The translations under genes were made by a program, and so were the position numbers. This document shows, in pieces, positions 1-5,797 of a stretch of 7,255 nucleotides of DNA. The DNA is from Eubacteriales bacterium (GTDB lineage Bacteria > Bacillota_A > Clostridia > Lachnospirales > Lachnospiraceae). The notes under the pieces were generated by a model that had not been told where the DNA came from, ran no database searches, and saw nothing but the letters and a program-made list of their open reading frames with translations. The DNA lies in contig JAUNJL010000096.1 of assembly GCA_030533315.1 (NCBI GenBank), positions 1-7,255 of the forward strand, given 5' to 3'. How positions within the stretch are numbered: the first letter of the stretch is position 1; each line of letters begins with the position of its first letter.

Positions 1-39
1 CAAAATCCATGCACAATGCACAACTCCCATTTCCTTCTA

Positions 40-68
40 TTGCCATTCCACTCCACCCGTGCTAAAAT
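40..68 (+). promoter_or_regulatory. SigA-like promoter of the aminotransferase gene
   Basis: The -35 is TTGCCA (40-45) and the -10 is TAAAAT (63-68), separated by exactly 17 bp. A TGC just before the -10 (60-62) gives an extended -10. Transcription would start near 75, leaving a leader of about 105 nt before the ATG at 180. The hexamers are seen directly; activity is inferred. Confidence 0.6.
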
Positions 69-73
69 AGCAC
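59..73. promoter_or_regulatory. Perfect dyad over the -10 element, possible operator
   Basis: GTGCTA-AAA-TAGCAC is a perfect inverted repeat with 6-bp arms and a 3-bp centre, and it covers the whole -10 hexamer (63-68). A dyad placed there is typical of a repressor operator. It could also be a small hairpin, but it lies before the predicted start site and no T-tract follows it directly, so a terminator is less likely. No regulator can be named from the sequence. Confidence 0.35.
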
Positions 74-86
74 TGTTCCCCCGTTT

Positions 87-155
87 TTTCCCGTCAGGGG
101 AGAGTGTCCGGGGAGCGATACCGTCTCCGCCCAGGGGCGGAGAGTCTACGGGAAA
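87..155 (+). promoter_or_regulatory. Structured 5' leader, candidate cis-regulatory RNA
   Basis: Between the predicted start site (~75) and the aminotransferase RBS, TTTCCCGT (87-94) pairs perfectly with ACGGGAAA (148-155) to give an 8-bp closing stem. Inside it, TCTCCGCC (124-131) pairs with GGCGGAGA (136-143) around a CAGG loop. The stretch 95-123 is G-rich and unpaired in this fold. The TCTCC of the inner stem could instead pair with GGGAGA of the Shine-Dalgarno region (169-174), which would give a translational switch; this is inference. No riboswitch class is recognised. CCGGGGAGCG (108-117) recalls one conserved block of the ZTP (pfl) riboswitch, but the other conserved blocks are not found. 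Confidence 0.4.
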
Positions 156-179
156 GCTTACGAAAGAAGGGAGATTCAA

Positions 180-1343
180 ATGAAATTTTCAAAACGGCTG
201 GACTCTTTTGGGAACGAAATTTTTTCAGCTTTAAATAATCGCAGGATGGAGCTTTTAGCCCAGGGAAAAAAGATCTACAACATGAGCGTGGGGACGCCGG
301 ATTTTCCCACCCCCAGCCACATCAAGGATGCCCTCATCCAGGCGGCAGAGGACAATGACAACTGGAAGTACAGCCTCCGGGATCTGCCGGAGCTTCTGGA
401 TGCGGTCTGCGCCTACTACAAAAACCGCTTTTCCGTGGATCTCACCCGGGATATGGTGATGAGCGTCTACGGCAGCCAGGAAGGCATGGGACATCTGGGA
501 ATGGTTCTCTGCGACGAGGGCGACCTGGTGCTCCTCCCCGATCCCTGCTACCCGGTTTTTGCGGCAGGCAGCCTGATGGCGGGCGCCGTTCCTTATTATT
601 ATCCTCTCACCGCGGAGCACGATTTTCTCCCCTATGTGGCGGACATCCCTGAGGAAGTGGCCAGAAAGGCGAAATACATGGTCGTTTCCCTGCCCTCCAA
701 CCCGGTGGGGAGCGTCGCCACTCCCGGGCTTTACCAGGAGATCGTGGACTTTGGGAAAAAATATGACATCCTCATCGTCCACGACAATGCCTACAGCGAC
801 ATCATCTTTGACGGGGAGGAGGGCGGCAGCTTCCTGGCCACTCCCGGTGCCAGGGAGGTGGGTGTGGAGTTTTTCAGCCTCTCCAAGTCCTTTAACGTGA
901 CAGGGGCCCGGATCAGCTTCCTCATCGGCCGTCCCGACGTGATCGCCGCCATGTCCAAGCTGCGCAGCCAGATCGACTTCGGCATGTTCCTGCCCATCCA
1001 GAAGGCCGCCATCGCCGCCCTCACCGGCCCCCTGGACAGCGTGCAGAAGCAGTGCCGCATGTATCAGGAGCGCAGGGACGCGCTCTGCTGCGGTCTTCGG
1101 GATATCGGCTGGAAGCTGCCCAACGGCAGGGGCACCATGTTCGTGTGGGCCAAGCTTCCCGGCGGGCGCACTGACAGCATGGCCTTCTGCCTGGAGCTGA
1201 TGGAAAAGGCCGGCGTCATCGTCACCCCCGGCGCCAGCTTCGGTCCCCACGGAGAGGGGTACGTCCGTTTTGCCCTGGTCCTCCCCACGGACACCATCTG
1301 TGAGGTGGTCCGCTCCATCCAGGAGAGCGGTCTGGGAGGCTGA
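180..1343 (+). CDS. Class I/II PLP-dependent aminotransferase
   Basis: This is a complete 387-residue fold-type I aminotransferase, a normal length for the family. The Schiff-base lysine is K236 in SLSKSFN. Other family landmarks are N174 in PSNPVG, D202 in HDNAY (binds the pyridine nitrogen), Y124 in DPCYP, the phosphate-binding R244 in GARIS, and R363 in VRFAL, which should bind the substrate carboxylate. The cytoplasmic enzyme moves an amino group between an amino acid and a 2-oxo acid. The N-terminal GTPDFPTP block and overall layout resemble the LL-diaminopimelate/alanine aminotransferase branch, but the substrate cannot be fixed from sequence. The ATG at 180 is preceded by a good SD (GAAGGGAG, 166-173, 6-nt spacing). 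The first ~25 codons are AT-rich and the rest GC-rich. It has its own promoter and leader and converges on metA. Confidence 0.93.
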   Translation: MKFSKRLDSFGNEIFSALNNRRMELLAQGKKIYNMSVGTPDFPTPSHIKDALIQAAEDNDNWKYSLRDLPELLDAVCAYYKNRFSVDLTRDMVMSVYGSQEGMGHLGMVLCDEGDLVLLPDPCYPVFAAGSLMAGAVPYYYPLTAEHDFLPYVADIPEEVARKAKYMVVSLPSNPVGSVATPGLYQEIVDFGKKYDILIVHDNAYSDIIFDGEEGGSFLATPGAREVGVEFFSLSKSFNVTGARISFLIGRPDVIAAMSKLRSQIDFGMFLPIQKAAIAALTGPLDSVQKQCRMYQERRDALCCGLRDIGWKLPNGRGTMFVWAKLPGGRTDSMAFCLELMEKAGVIVTPGASFGPHGEGYVRFALVLPTDTICEVVRSIQESGLGG

Positions 1344-1359
1344 TCCCGGACTGACCTGT

Positions 1360-1389
1360 GCGGGAGGAGGACAGTCCCGCCCCTCCCCC
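1360..1389. terminator. GC-rich hairpin region between convergent genes, possible bidirectional terminator
   Basis: The 66-bp gap between the aminotransferase and metA stops contains GCGGGA (1360-1365) pairing with TCCCGC (1375-1380) over a 9-nt loop. An alternative pairing joins GGGAGG (1362-1367) to CCTCCC (1382-1387). On the plus strand a pyrimidine-rich stretch ending in TCTTT follows, not a clean T-run. Position and stem suggest termination for both convergent genes, but the tails are poor, so this is tentative. Confidence 0.35.
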
Positions 1390-1409
1390 GCCTCCTTTCC
1401 TCTTTAGAT

Positions 1410-2330
1410 TTAGAAGGGGGTTCCGTCGATGTCGTAGGGAGTGGTCTGGTACACGTAATAGTTCAGCCAATTGGAATAAAGGTTGTTGGCGTGAGCCCTC
1501 CACATAAGAAGGGGCTTGTTCTGGGGATCGTCATCCCGGTAATAGTTTTTGGGGATCTGTATGGCAAGATTTTTGGACAGATCCCTTTTGTATTCCCCAT
1601 CCAGGGTGATACGGTCGTATTCCGGGTGTCCCATCACGAAGATGCGGCGGCCGTCGTCGGCCATGGCCAGAAACAGACCGGCCTCCTCCGATTCTGCCAG
1701 GATGGTCAGCTCCCCGCAGGCCCGGATGTCCTGGAGGGAAACCTCCGTATGTCTGGAGTGAGGCGCCAGGAAAACGTCGTCAAAGCCCCTTACCAGAGGG
1801 ATCTTCCGATTCAGAACCCTGTGCCAGAAAAGACCGAACATCTTCTCCTCCAGAGGACGTTTTTTCAGCCCGTAGTAGTGGTACAGGGCGGCCTGCGCGG
1901 CCCAGCACAAAAAGATGGTGGAGGTCACGTGGGAGTCTGTCCAATCCATGATCTGGAGAAGCTCCTCCCAGTAGTCCACCTCCTCAAACTCCATCTGCTC
2001 CACCGGCGCACCGGTGATGATCATCCCGTCGAAGCGCTTGTCCTTCAGCTCAGAAAAGGTCTGATAAAATTTGTTCAGATGACTCATGGAGGTGTTCTTG
2101 GACTCATGACTTTCCACCGTCATGAAGCTTACATCCACCTGCAGGGGGGTGTTGGACAGGGAGCGGAGAAGCTGCAGCTCCGTCTCCTCCTTCAGGGGCA
2201 TCAGGTTCAGGATCAGGATCCGAATCGGCCGGATATCCTGATGCAGGGCCCTGTTCTCATCCATCACGAAAATGTTCTCTTTTTCCAGTATTTCCTTTAC
2301 GGGCAGATCGCCCTGTACTTTGATCGGCAT
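1410..2330 (-). CDS. metAA: Homoserine O-acetyltransferase (MetA family)
   Basis: This 306-residue protein is full length for the MetA family (about 300-310). It acylates the hydroxyl of L-homoserine, the first committed step of methionine synthesis, in the cytoplasm. The family catalytic residues all lie at their standard positions: nucleophile C142 in FLCWAAQ, H235 and E237 in GHPEYDR. Residue 111 is Glu (APVEQME). In this family Glu111 is associated with acetyl-CoA and Gly with succinyl-CoA, so the product is predicted to be O-acetylhomoserine. The ATG at 2330 has an AGGAGG SD at 2345-2340 with 9-nt spacing. It lies 172 bp downstream of ligA on the same strand with no clear promoter of its own. 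No SAM riboswitch or T-box is visible upstream, although methionine genes in Firmicutes often carry one. Confidence 0.96.
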   Translation of the reverse strand: MPIKVQGDLPVKEILEKENIFVMDENRALHQDIRPIRILILNLMPLKEETELQLLRSLSNTPLQVDVSFMTVESHESKNTSMSHLNKFYQTFSELKDKRFDGMIITGAPVEQMEFEEVDYWEELLQIMDWTDSHVTSTIFLCWAAQAALYHYYGLKKRPLEEKMFGLFWHRVLNRKIPLVRGFDDVFLAPHSRHTEVSLQDIRACGELTILAESEEAGLFLAMADDGRRIFVMGHPEYDRITLDGEYKRDLSKNLAIQIPKNYYRDDDPQNKPLLMWRAHANNLYSNWLNYYVYQTTPYDIDGTPF

Positions 2331-2339
2331 TCCTCATTT

Positions 2340-2380
2340 CCTCCTATCGATAGGCGGATCCTTCCATTCCAAAATCCGCC
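2340..2380 (-). promoter_or_regulatory. Hairpin and palindrome at the metA ribosome binding site
   Basis: Reading toward metA, GGCGGAT and ATCCGCC (arms at 2380-2374 and 2359-2353) form a perfect 7-bp stem with a 14-nt loop. The perfect 12-bp palindrome CCTATCGATAGG (2343-2354) follows at once and overlaps both the stem and the AGGAGG SD (2345-2340). Pairing CCTA with TAGG would partly hide the SD and compete with the larger hairpin. No T-run follows, so it is not a terminator. A translational control role is inference only. Confidence 0.3.
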
Positions 2381-2391
2381 GGCATTCTTCC

Positions 2392-2486
2392 AAAAAACCT
2401 TCTCTTTCCCATCCCTTCCATACTTCCCGTCAAGCGCAGCAGTTCCCTAAAGGTCACCAGGACTCTCAGCCCTTTTACCTTTTTCT
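2392..2486 (-). pseudogene. Degenerate tandem copy of the ligA 3' end
   Basis: The ~95 bp just after ligA repeat the last part of ligA plus the bases beyond its stop (2487-2581). Both copies begin with a six-A run on the plus strand (2392-2397 and 2487-2492). Over 2423-2484, 47 of 62 aligned bases match, with one 3-base gap and 15 differences, all transitions. In the ligA frame the copy reads VKGLRVLVTFRELLRLTG against AKELGIPVISEEELLRLAG of LigA. It is cut off from ligA by the ligA TAA and an in-frame TAG at 2487-2485. Eleven of the 15 differences fall in codon positions 1 and 2, so it is not under coding selection. The remaining frame stays open to a TAG at the metA SD, but no good start or SD is seen. 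The alignment was made by hand. Confidence 0.65.
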
Positions 2487-2502
2487 AAAAAACTTCTCTT
2501 CC

Positions 2503-4482
2503 TTATTCCTCCCGTTTCCCCGCCAAACGCAGCAGCTCCTCCTCAGAGATCACCGGGATTCCCAGCTCTTTTGCTTTTTTATTTTTGGAGGATGCGGAGG
2601 CCTTGTCGTTGTTGATAAGGTAGTCTGTCTTCTTCGTCACGGAGCCCGTCACCTTGCCTCCCAAGGCCTCGATCATCTCCTTGGCCTCGCTTCTGTTGGC
2701 AAAATGCTCCACACTTCCGGTAATGACAAAGGTTTTTCCCAAAAGAGGCTGCTCCCCCGGTCCCTCCTCCCTTTGGATGCGAAGGTGGCTCAGCAGATGG
2801 TCCAGCCTCTCGTTGTTTTGGGGATCCTCAAAATACCCCCTCAGGCTTCCCGCTATGACTGGCCCGATGCCCTCGATGGCGCTGATCTCCTCGATATCCG
2901 CCCGCCTTATGGCCTCCAGGTTCCCCCTGAAATGACGGCAGATCACCTTGGCATTCGCCAGACCAATCCCCGGGATTCCCAGGCTGTAGATCACCCTGGG
3001 AAGGCTGGTATCCTTCGCCCTTTCCAGACTTTCCATCAGATTGTCGAAGGATTTTTCCCCGAAGCCCTCCATGGCAACAATCTCCTCCCGGTGCTTTCCG
3101 ATCTCAAAAATATCCCCCTGATCCTGTATGAAGCCCCTGGCGATGAATTTTTCCAAGGTCGCCTCCGAAAGCCCGTCAATGTTCAGGGCATCCCGGCTGG
3201 TAAAAAGGGCAAAGCTCTTCAGCTTCTTTGCAGGGCAGTCCGGGTTTGTGCAGTAAAGAGCCTCCACTTCATTGACCCTGCGCACCTCCGCCCTCTGCCC
3301 GCAGGCGGGACAGGTGTCCGGGATCACCAGGTCGCCGCTCCTTGTCAGATTTTCCCCGATCTGAGGGATGATCATGTTCGCCTTGTAGACCTTGATGGTA
3401 TCCCCGATGCCAAGGGCAAGCTCCTTCACGATACTCACGTTGTGGACGCTGGCCCGGCTGACGGTGGTCCCCTCCAGCTCCACCGGCTCAAAAACGGCAA
3501 CCGGGTTGATAAGGCCCGTGCGGGAGGGGCTCCACTGGATCTCCAACAGGCGGGTGGTGCGCATCTCGTCCGCCCACTTAAAGGCCAGGGCGTTTCGGGG
3601 AAATTTCGCCGTGGCTCCCAGAGATTCCCCGTAGGCAATGTCGTCGTAGAGGGCCACCAGGCCGTCGGAGGGAAGGTCGCTGACGGCAGCCTCCCTCTCA
3701 AAATAATCCATGGCCTCATCCAGGGTGTCCCCGGTGACTGCCCGGTACTCCACCACCTGGAAGCCCTGGCTTTTCAGCCAGCAGAACTGCTCCTCGTGGG
3801 AATTTCCAAAATCCTTCACATTCCCCTCCCCATCCTGGGCGCTCACCAAGGAAAAGGCGAAGAACCGCACCCTTCTCTCCTTGGTGATCTGACTATTCAG
3901 CTGACGGACAGAGCCGCTGCAAAGATTTCTCGGGTTTTTGTAACGGGCATCCGCATCGGGGATGGTCTCATTCAGCTTCTCAAAATCCGAGTAGGTGATG
4001 ACGGCCTCCCCTCTCAGCACCAGCCTCCCCTGGTAAGGGATCCGATAAGGGATGTTCTGAAAGGCTCTGGCGTTGCCCGTCACCACCTCCCCCACGATCC
4101 CGTTTCCTCTCGTCACCGCTTTTTCCAGCATTCCGCCCCGGTAGGTCAGAACGATGGTCAGGCCGTCCAGCTTCCAGGAAAGCAGGGTCTTATGCTCTCC
4201 CATAAACTCTCGCAGAACCTCCCTCTCCTTTGTCTTGTCCAGAGAAAGCATGGGGCTTTCATGCTCCTCCTTGGGAAGGGCGTCAACGGCCTCGTACCCC
4301 ACCTTCGCCGTGGGGCTGTTTGCCAGAACGGTGCCCGTCTCCTCCTCCAGGGCCTTCAGCTGATCGTAAAGGCGGTCGTACTCCTGATTGCTCATGACCT
4401 CCTGATCCTCCTGATAGTAAGCCCTCGCCGCCCGGTCCAGCCTTTCCGCCAGCTCTTTCATAATTTCCAGGGAATTATCCAT
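2503..4482 (-). CDS. ligA: NAD-dependent DNA ligase LigA, divergent form
   Basis: This is a complete 659-residue bacterial DNA ligase (family usual ~650-700) that seals 5'-phosphate/3'-OH nicks using NAD+ as AMP donor. Domains in order: Ia (about 1-70, AYYQEDQEVMSNQEYDRLYD), nucleotidyltransferase with nucleophile K104 in KLDG, E159 in LRGEA and K302 in AFKW, an OB fold (~310-385), a zinc finger with C391, C394, C411 and C416, helix-hairpin-helix repeats (~430-555), and a BRCT domain (~580-655). Several usually conserved residues differ: the His after the first Tyr of domain Ia is Y23, the usual Asp is N32, RGDG reads RGNG, GED reads GEV, and the motif IV Lys (K290 in E. coli) is L278. From memory, this variant is common in Lachnospiraceae, sometimes as the only LigA. 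The ATG at 4482 has two tandem AGGAGG-like SDs (4502-4488). It is second in the rluF-ligA-metA order. Confidence 0.96.
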   Translation of the reverse strand: MDNSLEIMKELAERLDRAARAYYQEDQEVMSNQEYDRLYDQLKALEEETGTVLANSPTAKVGYEAVDALPKEEHESPMLSLDKTKEREVLREFMGEHKTLLSWKLDGLTIVLTYRGGMLEKAVTRGNGIVGEVVTGNARAFQNIPYRIPYQGRLVLRGEAVITYSDFEKLNETIPDADARYKNPRNLCSGSVRQLNSQITKERRVRFFAFSLVSAQDGEGNVKDFGNSHEEQFCWLKSQGFQVVEYRAVTGDTLDEAMDYFEREAAVSDLPSDGLVALYDDIAYGESLGATAKFPRNALAFKWADEMRTTRLLEIQWSPSRTGLINPVAVFEPVELEGTTVSRASVHNVSIVKELALGIGDTIKVYKANMIIPQIGENLTRSGDLVIPDTCPACGQRAEVRRVNEVEALYCTNPDCPAKKLKSFALFTSRDALNIDGLSEATLEKFIARGFIQDQGDIFEIGKHREEIVAMEGFGEKSFDNLMESLERAKDTSLPRVIYSLGIPGIGLANAKVICRHFRGNLEAIRRADIEEISAIEGIGPVIAGSLRGYFEDPQNNERLDHLLSHLRIQREEGPGEQPLLGKTFVITGSVEHFANRSEAKEMIEALGGKVTGSVTKKTDYLINNDKASASSKNKKAKELGIPVISEEELLRLAGKREE

Positions 4483-4529
4483 ATCGTCCTCCTGCTCCTC
4501 CTATCACCGCTCAGATCCATCCAAAACCA

Positions 4530-4542
4530 CCTGCGGCGCAGG
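4530..4542. other. Short GC hairpin in the rluF-ligA gap
   Basis: In the 192-bp gap between rluF and ligA, CCTGC-GGC-GCAGG forms a perfect 5-bp stem with a 3-nt loop, flanked by an A-run on one side and TTTT on the other. On the minus strand it is preceded by AAAAG and followed by TGGTTTTGG. The tail is weak, so it might attenuate the rluF-ligA transcript or do nothing. I find no convincing minus-strand promoter in the rest of the gap (4483-4674). Confidence 0.25.
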
Positions 4543-4674
4543 CTTTTGCTCATTCCATCATTGCCTTGCCCCATCACCCTTCATATACCTGAATGGCCGC
4601 CCGCAAAGAATCACTTTAAACATCTGCCGCAATGGTTTTTCACTGATTCCATTCTCGTCCCGCTCCGCCGCCAT

Positions 4675-5439
4675 TCATACATATTTCTTGTCTTGGGAAT
4701 GATGACGGGAGGGAGCCTCCCTCCGGGACAGCCCCTCCAAAAGAGCCTCATATTCTTCCTTTGTGATCTCCCGCCACTGGCCGGGCTTTAGCCCCTCCAG
4801 GGTGAGTCCCATGATCCGCTCCCGCCGAAGAAAGGTCACCTCATAGCCCAGAGCCTGGCACATCCGCCGTATCTGGCGGTTTAGCCCCTGGGTCAGGACA
4901 ATACGGAAGGTATCCTCTCCCGTCCTCTCCACCTGGCAGGGCCGGGTCACCGTGTCCAAAATGGGAACCCCCTCCGCCATCCGCCTTAAGAAATCCGGGG
5001 TGACCGGCCGATTTACCCGCACCACATACTCCTTCTCGTGATAATTCCTGGCCCGCATAATGTCATTCACCAGTTCTCCCCGGTTGGTCAAGAGCAGCAG
5101 CCCTTCCGAATCCTTATCCAATCGTCCCACCGGATAGATGCGCACCGGATACCGGAGATAATCCGTCACCGTCATCTCCCGTCCCTGCCTCTTGGTGCTG
5201 CACACCAGACCCTGCGGCTTATAAAAGAGGAGAAGAACCTTCCTCTCCTCCTTCCTGACCTCCTGATCATCCACAAAAACCCGGCTCCCCGGCAAGATTC
5301 TCTCCCCCACAGAAGCCCTTCGTCCCTCCACCCAGACCCGTCCGGCCTGCAAAAGACGATCCGCCTCCCTCCGGGAGCAAAACCCCGCATCACTCAAGAA
5401 CTTATTTATACGAACCAGCCCACTCTCAGCGCCATCCAT
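4675..5439 (-). CDS. rluF: 23S rRNA pseudouridine synthase, RluF type (RsuA/RluB/E/F family)
   Basis: With the ATG at 5439 this is a 254-residue enzyme that isomerises uridine to pseudouridine in rRNA; E. coli RluF modifies U2604 of 23S rRNA. An N-terminal S4 RNA-binding domain (about 10-56, RINKFLSDAGFCSRREADR) precedes the catalytic domain. The catalytic Asp is D108 in GRLDKDSEGLLLLTN. The downstream HEKEY, the VPILDTVT stretch and GLNRQIRRMC match RluF better than RluB or RsuA, from family memory. A GTG at 5451 would add four residues (MGVF), but the GGAAGG SD lies right against it. The ATG, 12 nt from that SD, is therefore preferred. The protein ends in a basic tail (SRHHSQDKKYV). It is first of three minus-strand genes, with a SigA-like promoter just upstream. 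Confidence 0.92.
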   Translation of the reverse strand: MDGAESGLVRINKFLSDAGFCSRREADRLLQAGRVWVEGRRASVGERILPGSRVFVDDQEVRKEERKVLLLFYKPQGLVCSTKRQGREMTVTDYLRYPVRIYPVGRLDKDSEGLLLLTNRGELVNDIMRARNYHEKEYVVRVNRPVTPDFLRRMAEGVPILDTVTRPCQVERTGEDTFRIVLTQGLNRQIRRMCQALGYEVTFLRRERIMGLTLEGLKPGQWREITKEEYEALLEGLSRREAPSRHHSQDKKYV

Positions 5440-5475
5440 AAAAACACCCACCCTTCCAAGCCGAAACTACCCTCC

Positions 5476-5504
5476 ATTATATCCCCTCTTCCCCAAAACC
5501 GCAA
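5476..5504 (-). promoter_or_regulatory. SigA-like promoter of rluF (rluF-ligA-metA)
   Basis: On the minus strand, TTGCGG (5504-5499) and a perfect TATAAT (5481-5476) are separated by 17 bp. Transcription would start near 5469, giving a leader of about 30 nt before the rluF ATG at 5439. This is the best promoter in the window. Reading through into ligA and metA is inferred from the shared strand and the lack of clear internal promoters. Confidence 0.65.
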
Positions 5505-5627
5505 GAGCCAGCTTCCCCACGCCACCCGCCAAACGAAAATGGGCGCACTCCGCACACCCCCTTTCACCGCTCTCCGCCATACGAAAGAAAGGGATGCTCC
5601 ACACACCCCCGCCTCCCCAAGAGAAGC
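5505..5627. other. Intergenic stretch between the divergent promoters, no gene seen
   Basis: This stretch separates the rluF (-) and deacetylase (+) promoters. It is C-rich on the plus strand (about 51 C against 21 G over 5521-5640), a skew like that of the neighbouring minus-strand genes. Open frames crossing it have no SD and no recognisable protein. No strong hairpin or operator dyad was found. It may simply hold regulator contacts, or be a remnant of older coding sequence. Confidence 0.4.
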
Positions 5628-5656
5628 TTGTATTTTCCCCCCGAATATTGTATCAT
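5628..5656 (+). promoter_or_regulatory. SigA-like promoter of the polysaccharide deacetylase gene
   Basis: TTGTAT (5628-5633) and TATCAT (5651-5656) are separated by 17 bp, in an AT-rich stretch that stands out from the C-rich region before it. Transcription would start near 5663, leaving a ~135-nt leader. That leader contains a TTAGG...CCTAA pairing (5729-5749) and an A/C-rich stretch with repeated ACATCT/ACAT words (5752-5784), then the SD. The hexamers are moderate matches only. Confidence 0.42.
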
Positions 5657-5797
5657 CATAAATGTTCAAGTCCCCAGACCCCAGCAAACGCACGAATATA
5701 TTTATCCATTAACGTATTTATTTAGGGTCTTAGGGACAATCCTGCCTAAAAACATCTGCATACATCTACATACACTACATACACAAGGAGGAATCCC

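Noticed and set aside
108..143. Possible ZTP (pfl) riboswitch in the aminotransferase leader.
   Set aside because: Only CCGGGGAGCG resembles the consensus; the GACUGGCG block and the 3' CCGCCUGGGC block are not present as such, and the downstream gene is not a purine or folate gene.
255..1250. A 331-codon minus-strand frame antisense to the aminotransferase.
   Set aside because: Gly/Ala/His-rich translation with no domain, no SD, opposite a gene with all catalytic motifs intact.
2408..2438. TTGACG on the minus strand (2433-2428) as a metA promoter -35.
   Set aside because: No acceptable -10 lies 16-18 bp downstream, and the hexamer arises from the decayed ligA copy.
2331..2502. SAM riboswitch or T-box upstream of metA.
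   Set aside because: None of the conserved SAM-I or T-box blocks is seen, and most of the gap is explained by the ligA repeat.
2272..4791. An 839-codon open frame on the plus strand, antisense to ligA and crossing both neighbouring gaps.
   Set aside because: It lies wholly opposite clear genes, has no SD, shows low-complexity His/Leu/Gln/Pro-rich composition and no recognisable domain. It is a by-product of codon bias in ligA.
5406..5693. Minus-strand 95-codon frame over the rluF upstream region.
   Set aside because: Trp/Gly/Arg-rich translation, no SD, and it overlaps the rluF promoter and start.
5769..5777. CATACACTA, a match to the sporulation sigma-E/K -10 pattern CATAnnnTA before the deacetylase.
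   Set aside because: It sits only 8 bases before the SD and no matching -35 is visible; it is part of a simple ACAT-rich stretch.
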